Assembly (NCBI RefSeq): GCF_037081675.1
Contig: NZ_JAZAQL010000001.1
Coordinates: forward strand, 248,001 to 312,000
Length of the DNA: 64,000 nucleotides
DNA from: Halorubellus litoreus
GTDB taxonomy: Archaea; Halobacteriota; Halobacteria; Halobacteriales; Natrialbaceae
Direction: 5' to 3'
Part shown: positions 32,556-40,780 of the stretch, one piece after another
How positions within the stretch are numbered: position 1 is the first letter of the stretch
How the letters are laid out: the number at the start of each line of letters is the position of its first letter
Notes under the pieces: model-generated
Told to the model about the DNA's origin: nothing
What the model saw: only the letters and a program-made list of their open reading frames with translations
The model's database searches: none
Made by a program: the position numbers and the translations under genes

Positions 32556-33002
32556 TGACTACGTCTCCATTCCCCGCCGGTAAGAAGGTTCTCCCAAGTC
32601 CTGCGACCTGCCAGCGAATGTCGAATTTCGTCGCGCTGTCACGCCGAGTGCGGTGGCCTGCGTTCACCGACGCCCGTCGACGGGACGCCGCGTCAGGGAG
32701 CGGCGAGCGACCGAGGGCACGCCTCGATGATCGACGTCCCGGTAGGGTCGACGAGCGACACCGCGGACGCGTCGGCGATCGCCTCGTCGTCGCGCTGGTA
32801 CGGAGAGGGGCGTAAATCGAGCGTTACTCGCCGCCGGTCCCGACTCGCACCGACGCGAGCGGCGGGTGCCGTTAACCGGCTGTACCAACCCCGGGGGTCG
32901 AGACGCAGCGCCACGCCAGTTGCGCCCCAGGAATCGCAAGCAGGCGCCGGATTAACTCCCCGTACCAAACCCCCTAAGGGTGAACGGCGCTTCGATGGAG
33001 GT
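32556..33002. other. 447-base intergenic region with a spaced direct repeat
   Basis: No convincing gene was found between the AglD-like and DUF7123 genes. The left end holds the AglD-like promoter. Two similar segments, TTAAC followed by GTACCAA and a C run, start at 32872 and 32952, exactly 80 bases apart. The second abuts CCTAAGGG (about 32973-32980), a plausible TATA box for the gene at 33003. An open frame on the minus strand ending at 32693 lacks a family match or promoter. Confidence 0.6.
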
Positions 33003-33242
33003 ATGAGCACGAGTGCCGCGGCGACGACCGACCTCTCGGACAAGCAATGCCGGATCCTCGAGTACCTCCGCGAGAAGGCGGAGATGAAGACGTACTTCAA
33101 GTCCCGCCTCATCGGGCAGGACCTCGACATGACCGCGAAGGAGGTGGGAACGAACATGACCGCCATCGCCGGCGGTGACTTCGACGTGGACGTCGAGAAG
33201 TGGGGGTACTCCTCGTCGACGACGTGGAAGGTGACCGTCTGA
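33003..33242 (+). CDS. Small winged-helix-like protein (DUF7123 type)
   Basis: This 79-residue protein resembles a haloarchaea-specific family (DUF7123, recalled from similar sequences) with a winged-helix look: KQCRILEYLREKAEMKTYF, then IGQDLDMTAKEVGTNMTAI, then the wing DVEKWGYSSSTTWKVT. It is probably a DNA-binding regulator in the cytoplasm. GGAGG lies just before the ATG. The long upstream region with spaced repeats suggests regulated expression. Confidence 0.8.
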   Translation: MSTSAAATTDLSDKQCRILEYLREKAEMKTYFKSRLIGQDLDMTAKEVGTNMTAIAGGDFDVDVEKWGYSSSTTWKVTV

Positions 33243-33502
33243 GGCGGTCGGTCGTCCGTTCGGGTCGACGACCTCGACCCCTGTCGTCATCGACCTGTCA
33301 TCCGCTGTGACCTCGTCGGGCCGTGACACCCCGACGGGGTCGTCCGGGCCGCTCGCGCCCGCTTGCGACTCGTTTTCGCCCCTTCATCGGGGTCTTCGCT
33401 GTCCTTCGCACTCTCGAGTTCGTATTTCAGCGCACCGAATCGTGCCAAACGTTGCCACGTACCGAACAGTTTATGATGAACGTTGATTATAGATTACTCG
33501 TT

Positions 33503-33952
33503 ATGACCGCGACCCTCCGGGTGTACCACAGAGCGTACACGCCCATCTCCAAACCACTCGACGAGATCGTCGCCGCGGCACGCACGCTCGACACGACCGG
33601 GAACGTCGACGCCTGCACGTTCACCGAATGGCCAACCACCGTCGCCCTCGACAGCGACTGCGAACCAGTCACCCTCTACGAGACCCTCACCGACTGGGCA
33701 GAAACCGAACACGTCGACCCCACCACACCGTTCCGCATCCACACCCGAACCAACCCCGTCACGAACGCCGAACAGCACGTCCTCCACACCCCAGTCGTCT
33801 ACCTCACGCTCGAACGCGACGGCGAACTCGTCGGCGCCGCCCCCTGCACGCTCGACGACGGCACCCACGTCACCGCCCGGGACTTCCTCGACGCCATCCA
33901 GGACGGCGACGACCCACTCGACGGCCGCAGCCTCGACGCCATCGCAGCCTGA
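33503..33952 (+). CDS. Uncharacterised haloarchaeal protein
   Basis: I do not recognise this 149-residue soluble protein. The N-terminal half (VYHRAYTPISKPLDEIVAAA, then CTFTEWPTTVAL) and the C-terminal half (HTPVVYLTLERDGELVGAAPC) look like a compact alpha/beta fold. The ATG at 33503 is chosen because upstream in-frame codons fall in an AT-rich promoter region (33415-33500). An alternative ATG 12 codons upstream (MMNVDYRLLV) is possible. It is convergent with the regulator gene at 34012. Confidence 0.72.
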   Translation: MTATLRVYHRAYTPISKPLDEIVAAARTLDTTGNVDACTFTEWPTTVALDSDCEPVTLYETLTDWAETEHVDPTTPFRIHTRTNPVTNAEQHVLHTPVVYLTLERDGELVGAAPCTLDDGTHVTARDFLDAIQDGDDPLDGRSLDAIAA

Positions 33953-34011
33953 ATCGAACCACAGCAGTCGCTCACCCGTGTACGAATCACGACAGCCAGC
34001 GAGAACCCGCC

Positions 34012-34632
34012 TCAGCCGTCGAACGTCACCAGGTCCGCCGCGTCGCGCGCCAACTGGACCGCGCGCTCGTCGAAACTGTCCGCGTACCCGACGACGAGCA
34101 TCAGCACCGTCTCCGGCGCCGCAACAGCGTACCCGTCCTCGCGCGACAACAACCCCGCCGCCTCCAACTCGCCCGCGTACTTGCTGACCGTCGGCCGCGA
34201 CACCCCGAGCTCGGTCGCCAGGTCCGACGCCGACGCCGACGGGTCCGCGAGCAACGTCACGAGCATCCCGCGCGGCGTCTCCCGACGCAGATACCCGAGT
34301 GCCGTCATCTCGAACTCCGAGAACTGCCCACCGGGATACAGGCGTTTGTAATCACCATCCCGGTACACCGTCACTCGCCCCTCGTCGACGAGCTGGCGGA
34401 CGTGATGCTGGGTCTCGCCCGTCCCCAACTGGAGGTCGTCCCGGACCTTCGAGAAGTGCGCGCCCGGCGTCGTCGACAGGTAGCCCGTGATGGCATCGCG
34501 AACGTCGCTCTCCGAGGCGTCCGCCGCCGAATCCGCGTCGGAGAACTTCGCGAGTGGACTGGCCGCCCCGAGCGCAGCGAACCGCTTGAGGGTCGCGCGC
34601 TTGCGCTCGTCGACGCCATCCTGATCAGTCAT
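34012..34632 (-). CDS. Transcriptional regulator with two winged-helix domains
   Basis: The 206-residue cytoplasmic protein has two DNA-binding modules. The first (about residues 42-98) reads DAITGYLSTTPGAHFSKVRDDL with wing GRVTVYRDGDYKRLYP. The second (about 105-170) reads ASDLATELGVSRPTVSKYAGELEAAGLLSREDG. The C-terminal 35 residues are hydrophobic to acidic and may dimerise. The layout is that of the tandem-wHTH regulators common in haloarchaea. The N-terminal KRATLKRFAAL superficially resembles a Tat signal but has only KR and no following cleavable segment. The target is unknown. Confidence 0.82.
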   Translation of the reverse strand: MTDQDGVDERKRATLKRFAALGAASPLAKFSDADSAADASESDVRDAITGYLSTTPGAHFSKVRDDLQLGTGETQHHVRQLVDEGRVTVYRDGDYKRLYPGGQFSEFEMTALGYLRRETPRGMLVTLLADPSASASDLATELGVSRPTVSKYAGELEAAGLLSREDGYAVAAPETVLMLVVGYADSFDERAVQLARDAADLVTFDG

Positions 34633-34708
34633 CTATCGGATGCACGTATCACGCCGAAGAATAAAACCGCTTCGCCTGGAGGAGCCGACGGTCGCGCCGA
34701 CCGCGCCG

Positions 34709-35869
34709 TCAGTTCGACTTCGAGTCGTCCCCGCCCTCCATCTGCTCGTCGGCGGGATTGAACTCGTCCTCCATCTCCGCGATGACGTCGTCGGGGTCGG
34801 AGATCTGCGCGGTGTCCTCGCCCTCCTTGATGGCTTGCGCCTGCTCCTCCATCGCTTCGACGTCGGGCTCGCTCTCCTCCTCGATCTGCCCGAGGATCTC
34901 GTCGATGTCGTCGAGTCCGAGGATCTCGCGAGTCTCCTCGTCGAAGTCCTTCGTCTCCAGCTCGCCGTCGCCGGTCTTCACGTCGCTCCCGGTGAGGTGC
35001 TTGCCGTAGCGACCGAGCATGCTCGACAGCTCCTGCGGGAGGATGAACGTCGTCGACTCGCTCTGCCCGATGTTCTCCAGGCTCTCGAGGCCCTTGTCGA
35101 TGATGGCGCGCTCGCCCATCGCCTCCGCGGACTTCGCGCGGAGTACGGTCGAGATCGCGTCACCCTGCGCCTCGAGGATCTGGCTCTGCTTCTCACCTTG
35201 CGCGCGGATGATGTTGGACTGCTTCTCACCCTGCGCTTCCTCGATCGCACTGCGCCGTTCACCCTGCGCTTCGAGAATCATCGCACGGCGACGACGCTCG
35301 GCGGACGTCTGCTGCTCCATCGCCTGCTGGACGTCCTTCGAGGGGTTGACCTCGCGGACCTCGACGGACTCGACGCGGACACCCCACTCGTCGGTGGGTT
35401 CGTCGAGCTCCTTCCGGATGCGCGCGTTGATCTCCTGTCGCTTGTTGAGCGTGTCGTCGAGCTCCATGTCGCCGATGACGGCGCGGAGCGTGGTCTGCGC
35501 GAGGTTCGAGACGGCGCGCTTGTAGTCGTCGACCTCGAGGAACGCCTTCTTCGCGTCCATGACCTTGATGTAGACGACGGCGTCCGCGGTCACGGGCGAG
35601 TTGTCGCGCGTGATGGCCTCCTGGCGCGGGACGTCGAGCGTCTCCGTCCGCATGTCGAACGTGTACGTCTTCGACACGAACGGCGTGACGAAGTTGACAC
35701 CCGGGTCCAGGAGCTTCTGGTACTTCCCGAATCGGGTGTACGCTCGCTTCTCGTACGCGTTGACGATCTGGACGGAACTGGCGAGCGCGGCGATCGCGAG
35801 GACCAGTACGATGACGACGAGCAGCAGCACTATCGTGCCGCCGACACCCTGCAGTGGTATCAGTACCAT
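34709..35869 (-). CDS. SPFH/Band-7 (stomatin-like) membrane protein
   Basis: The 386-residue protein has one N-terminal membrane helix (about residues 10-32) followed by an SPFH domain. Typical motifs are YEKRAYTRFGKYQKLLDPGVNF, TAQAVVYIKV-like VTADAVVYIKV, and the coiled coil AERRRRAMILEAQGERRSAI with several repeats of AQGEKQS. The C-terminal 120 residues are highly acidic. It probably forms large membrane rings and acts with NfeD. The nfeD gene lies 69 bases upstream in the same direction. Confidence 0.92.
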   Translation of the reverse strand: MVLIPLQGVGGTIVLLLVVIVLVLAIAALASSVQIVNAYEKRAYTRFGKYQKLLDPGVNFVTPFVSKTYTFDMRTETLDVPRQEAITRDNSPVTADAVVYIKVMDAKKAFLEVDDYKRAVSNLAQTTLRAVIGDMELDDTLNKRQEINARIRKELDEPTDEWGVRVESVEVREVNPSKDVQQAMEQQTSAERRRRAMILEAQGERRSAIEEAQGEKQSNIIRAQGEKQSQILEAQGDAISTVLRAKSAEAMGERAIIDKGLESLENIGQSESTTFILPQELSSMLGRYGKHLTGSDVKTGDGELETKDFDEETREILGLDDIDEILGQIEEESEPDVEAMEEQAQAIKEGEDTAQISDPDDVIAEMEDEFNPADEQMEGGDDSKSN

Positions 35870-35938
35870 AGTTCGACGTTAGATGGACGAGCAAAAAGCC
35901 TTCCTGTTTGTTCACTAACTAAACGAGGTTGATACTGG

Positions 35939-36619
35939 CTACGCGCGCTCCGTCTCTGTCTCCGTCTCGGACTCGTCGCGGTCGCGAGACGACTCCGACC
36001 GCGCACCCTCGCTCGACGACGACTCCGGTTCGTCGCTCGCCTCGTCACCCGCTTCCTCACGCGACGTCTCCTCCGATTCGTCGTTCGACCGAGCCGCTTC
36101 CTCGCGACCGCGAGCGAGCTCGCGGTCGATGCTGTCCTCCCGGACGACGTCCAGAGACTCCACCGTCAGGACGTTCCCACCGCCGGGATCCGTGACGATG
36201 ACCTCGGTGCCCTCCTCGATGTCGCCGTGCTCCGAGCGCGCCCGATAGTTCGGGTCGAACCCACCACCCTCCGAGAGCCGCACTGCACCGCCACGCGCCG
36301 TGATCTTCTCCGTGACGATTGCCGTGACCCCCGACAGGTCGTCCGAGTCGGTCGTCTGCCCGCGGTCCGGGCCATTGTAGAGGTCCATCTCGCGGAACGC
36401 GAAGTACGCGAACACCCCGAACGCGACCGTCATCAAGCTCAGTGCGACGACGCTCGTGAACGCACCACCCAAGAGGATACCGACGAGTCCCGCGAGGAAC
36501 AGCGCGACGCCGACGACGACGAACTGCGCACCCGGAATCACCGCCTCGGCGAGCATCAGTCCCGCACCCGCGAGTACCAACAAAAGCGGTAATCCCACTC
36601 CAAGCAGAGGGTCAGCCAT
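35939..36619 (-). CDS. NfeD-family membrane protein
   Basis: The 226-residue protein has three to four N-terminal membrane helices (to about residue 73), then an OB-fold domain (about 90-155, containing GVTAIVTEKI and VIVTDPGGGNVLTVESLD), then a highly charged E/S/D-rich tail of about 60 residues. This is the short, protease-less NfeD class, which partners with stomatins. The gene precedes the stomatin gene and the two probably form an operon and a membrane complex. The tail appears to be a halophile-specific extension. Confidence 0.9.
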   Translation of the reverse strand: MADPLLGVGLPLLLVLAGAGLMLAEAVIPGAQFVVVGVALFLAGLVGILLGGAFTSVVALSLMTVAFGVFAYFAFREMDLYNGPDRGQTTDSDDLSGVTAIVTEKITARGGAVRLSEGGGFDPNYRARSEHGDIEEGTEVIVTDPGGGNVLTVESLDVVREDSIDRELARGREEAARSNDESEETSREEAGDEASDEPESSSSEGARSESSRDRDESETETETERA

Positions 36620-36683
36620 ACCCGGACGTTGGCAGGCACGCCGATTAAACCTTGTGCGCTCCCGTGGAACGCGCTCTCGCCGG

Positions 36684-37007
36684 TCAGACGCTGAGCACGA
36701 GCACGGCGACGAGTGCGAGCACCGAAACGACGCCGAGGACGACGAACGCGGCGTGCTCGACGTCCACGCGCTGCGGCTCGATGGGGTCGTCGCCCGACGG
36801 ATAGTCGGGTTCGTCGTCCTCGAGGTCCGCGAGGTCGTCCGCGACCGCCTCCCGGAGCTCGTCGTCGACGCCGTCGCGCTCGGGCGCGTCCGGCGGCACG
36901 GGCTCGTTCAGGTCGCGGGTCGCGTCGACCGACCCGTCGCCGCGCTCCTCCCGGGGGCCACCCCAGGCGTCGGCGTCGCGGTCGGTCGAGGAGGTCTCGT
37001 CAGTCAT
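36684..37007 (-). CDS. Tail-anchored acidic membrane protein
   Basis: The 107-residue protein is acidic and hydrophilic for about 84 residues and ends with a single hydrophobic helix (HAAFVVLGVVSVLALVAVLV), so it is a tail-anchored protein with its bulk in the cytoplasm. The layout is similar to the haloarchaeal DUF7312 type, from memory and not certain. It lies between the NfeD and pyruvate kinase genes on the same strand but with its own spacing. Its role is unknown; it is a possible client for a Get3-like targeting factor. Confidence 0.72.
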   Translation of the reverse strand: MTDETSSTDRDADAWGGPREERGDGSVDATRDLNEPVPPDAPERDGVDDELREAVADDLADLEDDEPDYPSGDDPIEPQRVDVEHAAFVVLGVVSVLALVAVLVLSV

Positions 37008-37127
37008 GGTGTACAGTTACGCGCCGAGGTGCAAAAGCCGACGGGTCCACCTGCGCGCCCCCGAGCACTCGATTCGATCCACCCGCACGTCGGTCGCGGC
37101 CCGGGCGGTCGTCGCCTTCCGCGTCGG

Positions 37128-38888
37128 TCAGCTCTCGGGGAGGTCGCGTCGCTCGCGGCGTATCTCGCCCTCGTAGACGACGCCGCGTTCGGCGTCGAGC
37201 GTGACCGTCTCGCCCTCGTAGTCGCGGCCGACCGGCGCGCCGCTTATCATCGGGATGCCGACCTCTCGAGCGACCATCGCAGGGTAGCCCGTCATCCCCG
37301 AGCGCGCGTCGACGATGCCCGCGAGCTTCGAGACGTCGCCGTCGAACTCGTCGTCGAAGTCCGCGTCGAGCGCGACGATGGCGCCCGCCGGAACGGCCGC
37401 GAGGTCGCCGTCGTCGACGTGATGGAGCGGCCCGACGCCGTACCCGGAGACGACGCCGCGACCGGCTGCGAGCGTCTCCGCGGCGATGTGGACCTTCAGG
37501 ACGTTCGTCGTCCCCATCCCCTCTATCTCGGTCATCATCCCGGAGAGGACGACGACGGTGTCGCCGCTCTCCGCGACGCCGGCGTCGAGCGCCGCCTGCA
37601 CGGCGTTCTCGATGACGTCGTCCGCGCCCTTCACGCCGAGCGGTGCGTACTCGGCGTGCACGCCCCAGGAGAGCGCGAGCTGGCGTCGGATACCGTCCGT
37701 CGTCGTCGCCGCAACGATGGGGACGTTCGGGCGGTACTTCGCGGTCTTCAACGCCGTGTACCCGGACTCGGTTCCGGCGACGATGGCGGTCGCCCCGAGG
37801 TCTCGCGCGAGGTAGCGTGCGGACCGCGCGAGCGCGTCGGTCCTGGATTCCTCGGCGCCCGGGACGCGGCGTTCGTTCGTCTCGTCGTACTCCGCGTCGC
37901 CCTCGACCTGCCGGATGATGCTGTCCATCGCCGACACCACCTCGACGGGGTGGTCGCCGATGGCGGTCTCCGCGGAGAGCATGACGGCGTCGGTCCCGTC
38001 GAGCACGGCGTTCGCGACGTCGCTCGCCTCGGCGCGCGTCGGCCGGCGCTCGTGCACCATCGAGTCCAGCATCTCCGTGGCGGTGATGACGGGCGTCCCC
38101 GTGCTCTGGCAGCGGCGGATGATGCGTTTCTGTATCATCGGGACCTCCTCCATCGGGAGTTCCACGCCGAGGTCGCCGCGCGCGACCATGATGCCGTACG
38201 CGGTGTCGATTATCTCCTCGAGGTTGTCGACCGCGCCGGCGCGTTCGATCTTCGCGACGATGGGGATGTCCGCGCCGAACTCCTCTAGGACCTGCGAGAC
38301 CTCGAGGACGTCCGCGGCGTCGCGGACGAACGACGCGGCGACGAAGTCGACGTCGTGCTCGGCCGCCAGTCGGAGGTCCTCGCGGTCCTTCTCGGTGACG
38401 ACGTCGAGGTCGAGGTCGACGCCGGGCGTGTTCACGCCCTTCCGGCCCGCGAGCTCGCCGCCGTCGTCGACGTGCGCGTGCACGCCGTCGGCGTCGACTC
38501 CCGTGACGGTCGTCTCGATGCGGCCGTCGTCGAGGAGTACCTTGTCGCCGACCGCCAGCCCGTCGAGGTCGTAGGAGAGGCCGACGACGTCGGGCGTGGC
38601 GGTGTCGCCTTCGACGAACGTGACGTCGCTGCCGTCCTCGATGTGGATGGGGTCGTCCAGTGGCGCGGTCCGTACTTCCGGGCCCTGCATGTCGACCATC
38701 GTCGCGAGCGGGACGTCGGTCTCCTCGTCGACCGACCGGACCGTCTCGACGATGTCCGCGCGCGACTCCAGCGTGCCGTGACTGGAGTTGACGCGCGCGA
38801 CCGACATGCCGGCCTCGCAGAGGTCGCGTATCGTCCGCCGGTCGGCCGACGCCGGGCCGAGCGTGCAGACGATCTTGGCTCTTCGCAT
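37128..38888 (-). CDS. pyk: Pyruvate kinase with C-terminal PEP-utiliser-like domain
   Basis: The 586-residue enzyme converts PEP and ADP to pyruvate and ATP at the end of glycolysis. The N-terminus AKIVCTLGPAS and active-site regions VDMQGPEVRT, ARGDLGVELP and TGTPVITATEMLDSM are clear. A domain of about 110 extra residues follows the normal C-terminus and resembles the phosphohistidine domain of PEP synthase, but the catalytic histidine position reads TGY (SGMTGYPAMVAREVGIP) instead of TSH. The domain is therefore probably structural or regulatory. The ATG at 38888 gives the standard start. Confidence 0.95.
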   Translation of the reverse strand: MRRAKIVCTLGPASADRRTIRDLCEAGMSVARVNSSHGTLESRADIVETVRSVDEETDVPLATMVDMQGPEVRTAPLDDPIHIEDGSDVTFVEGDTATPDVVGLSYDLDGLAVGDKVLLDDGRIETTVTGVDADGVHAHVDDGGELAGRKGVNTPGVDLDLDVVTEKDREDLRLAAEHDVDFVAASFVRDAADVLEVSQVLEEFGADIPIVAKIERAGAVDNLEEIIDTAYGIMVARGDLGVELPMEEVPMIQKRIIRRCQSTGTPVITATEMLDSMVHERRPTRAEASDVANAVLDGTDAVMLSAETAIGDHPVEVVSAMDSIIRQVEGDAEYDETNERRVPGAEESRTDALARSARYLARDLGATAIVAGTESGYTALKTAKYRPNVPIVAATTTDGIRRQLALSWGVHAEYAPLGVKGADDVIENAVQAALDAGVAESGDTVVVLSGMMTEIEGMGTTNVLKVHIAAETLAAGRGVVSGYGVGPLHHVDDGDLAAVPAGAIVALDADFDDEFDGDVSKLAGIVDARSGMTGYPAMVAREVGIPMISGAPVGRDYEGETVTLDAERGVVYEGEIRRERRDLPES

Positions 38889-39005
38889 ACCTGCCGATTC
38901 TGTGGCGCCGTCCAAAAGCCTTCGCGATTAACTAAGTTTCGAGTAGTCTCGTTCGCGGTCGCCCGAACCCGGGGCCTCGTAAGGCTCCAGCCCCCTGCTT
39001 CGAGC

Positions 39006-40232
39006 ATGACGCGTTCACCGACCGTCCTCGTCGTCGGCGGCGGCGCGACCGGCGCCGGCGTCGCACGCGACCTCGCACGCCGCGGTATCGACGTCGCGCT
39101 CGTCGATCGCGGTGGCCTCGGGAGTGGGACGTCCGGCCGTTCGCACGGCCTCCTGCACAGCGGCGCGCGGTACGCCGAATCCGACCCGGTCGGCGCCGAG
39201 GAGTGTATCGAGGAGAACCACGTCATCCGCGAGATAGCGGGCGAGTGCGTGCGCGACACCGGTGGACTGTTCGTCGAGCTCGCCGCCGACGACCCCGCGT
39301 ACTTCGACGCGAAGCGCGCGGCCTGCGAGGACGTCGGCATCCCCACGACCGTCCTCGACGCGGCGGCGGTCCGCGAGCGCGTACCCGACATCGCCCCGGA
39401 CGTCGAGCGCGCGATGGCGGTCCCCGACGGCGTCGTCTATCCCTCGCGGCTCGTCGCGGCGAACGCCGCGGCCGTCGAGGCGAACGGCGGCACCGTCCAC
39501 CCGCACGCGCCTCTGGAAGCCCTCACCGTCGAGGACGGTCGCGTCCTCGCGGCGACCATCGGCGGGCGCGTGGACGCGACGTTCGAGCCGGCGTTCGTCG
39601 TGAACGCCGCCGGCGCGTGGGCGGGCGACGTCGCCGCGATGGCCGGCGTCGACGTCGAGATGGCGCCCGCGCGCGGTGCGATGGTCGCCGTCGACCACGG
39701 CGCGCTCGGCCCCGTCCTGAACCGCTGCCGGGAACCCGAAGACGGCGACATCGTGCTCCCGCACGCCGACGAGGTCGTGCTCGGGACGACGAGCGTCCCC
39801 GTCGACGACCCCGACGAGTACGAGCGCGCCGACTGGGAGCGAGCGCGCTGCGTCGAGGAGTGCGCGGCGATGCTACCGGCCGTCGCCGACGCCGAGGTGA
39901 CTCGCACCTGGTGGGGCGTCCGCCCGCTGTACGCGCCCGACGAGGCCGACACCGACCGACGCGGCATCTCGAGGGGGTTCTTCGCGCTCGACCACGCCGA
40001 CGACGGCGTCGCGAACCTCGCGAGCGTCGTCGGCGGGAAGCTCACGACGTACCGGCGGATGGCCGAAGCGACCGCGGACCTCGTCGCCGACCACCTCGGC
40101 GTCGACGAGCCGTCGACGACCGCCGACGCCACGCTCCCCGGCGCGGACGACCCCGACCGCCTGGACGCGTTCGCCGACCGGTACGACGCCCGGAACCCGT
40201 CGGACGCGAACCTTTACGACGCCGCTCGCTGA
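39006..40232 (+). CDS. GlpA-like FAD-dependent oxidoreductase
   Basis: The 408-residue flavoprotein has the FAD-binding motif VLVVGGGATGAGVARDLARRG at the start and the GlpA signature HGLLHSGARYAESDPVGAEEC. Further glycerol-3-phosphate dehydrogenase-like segments are PARGAMVAVDHG and GGKLTTYRRMAEATADLV. It lacks the C-terminal BFD-type [2Fe-2S] domain of full-length GlpA (about 570 residues), and no glpB, glpC or glpK is adjacent. It may oxidise glycerol 3-phosphate or a related 2-hydroxy compound at the membrane. The sequence does not settle which. Confidence 0.85.
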   Translation: MTRSPTVLVVGGGATGAGVARDLARRGIDVALVDRGGLGSGTSGRSHGLLHSGARYAESDPVGAEECIEENHVIREIAGECVRDTGGLFVELAADDPAYFDAKRAACEDVGIPTTVLDAAAVRERVPDIAPDVERAMAVPDGVVYPSRLVAANAAAVEANGGTVHPHAPLEALTVEDGRVLAATIGGRVDATFEPAFVVNAAGAWAGDVAAMAGVDVEMAPARGAMVAVDHGALGPVLNRCREPEDGDIVLPHADEVVLGTTSVPVDDPDEYERADWERARCVEECAAMLPAVADAEVTRTWWGVRPLYAPDEADTDRRGISRGFFALDHADDGVANLASVVGGKLTTYRRMAEATADLVADHLGVDEPSTTADATLPGADDPDRLDAFADRYDARNPSDANLYDAAR

Positions 40233-40263
40233 CGGCGACGGCGGACCGCGCGACCGTTCGGCG

Positions 40264-40695
40264 CTACTCGCGTACCACGAGGACGTCCACGGGCGACTCG
40301 TGGACGACGCGGTCGCTCGTGCTCCCGAGGAGCCGGGACCCGAGCCCGGACTGTCCGCTCGCGCCGACCACAGCGACGTCCGCGTCCACCTCCTCGCCGT
40401 ACGACACGATGACCTCGTACGGCAGTCCTTCGACGACCGCGCGCTCGTGGTCGACGCCCGCCTCCTCGGCGACCGCCTCCGCGTCGTCGAGCGCGGCAGT
40501 CGCCATCGTCTGCAGGCTCTCGGTCAACTCCTCGGCGACGGTCCCGACGCCCGACGCCGCCATCGACACGCCGACGTCGACGACGTACAGGCAGTGCACG
40601 GTCGCGTCCGTCGCCGCCGCCAGCGACACCGCTCGCTCGACCGCTTCATGGCCGCCATCGCTCCCGTCGGTCGCCACGAGTACGACGTCGTACAT
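40264..40695 (-). CDS. Universal stress protein (UspA family)
   Basis: The 143-residue single-domain Usp has the typical start YDVVLVATDGSDGGHEAVERAV and the ATP-binding loop GASGQSGLGSRLLGSTSDRVVHESPVDVLVV. It is likely a cytoplasmic nucleotide-binding stress protein. The ATG at 40695 gives the family-standard N-terminus. It is convergent with the GlpA-like gene. Confidence 0.92.
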   Translation of the reverse strand: MYDVVLVATDGSDGGHEAVERAVSLAAATDATVHCLYVVDVGVSMAASGVGTVAEELTESLQTMATAALDDAEAVAEEAGVDHERAVVEGLPYEVIVSYGEEVDADVAVVGASGQSGLGSRLLGSTSDRVVHESPVDVLVVRE

Positions 40696-40780
40696 GCCTC
40701 GACAGACGACGACGAGCCGCAAAAAACCAGGGTCGAACTATCGAACGGGCGCCCCGAATCCGTCCAGGCGACTCGTGGGA

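Noticed and set aside
32693..33166. Minus-strand ORF in the gap before the DUF7123 gene
   Set aside because: It overlaps the start of the DUF7123-type gene, has poor codon pattern in its first half and no promoter or family match. Its last 45 codons look a little better but are not enough to call.
34580..34632. Tat signal on the two-wHTH regulator (KRATLKRFAAL)
   Set aside because: There is only one KR pair, no proper hydrophobic stretch or cleavage site, and the rest is a cytoplasmic DNA-binding protein.
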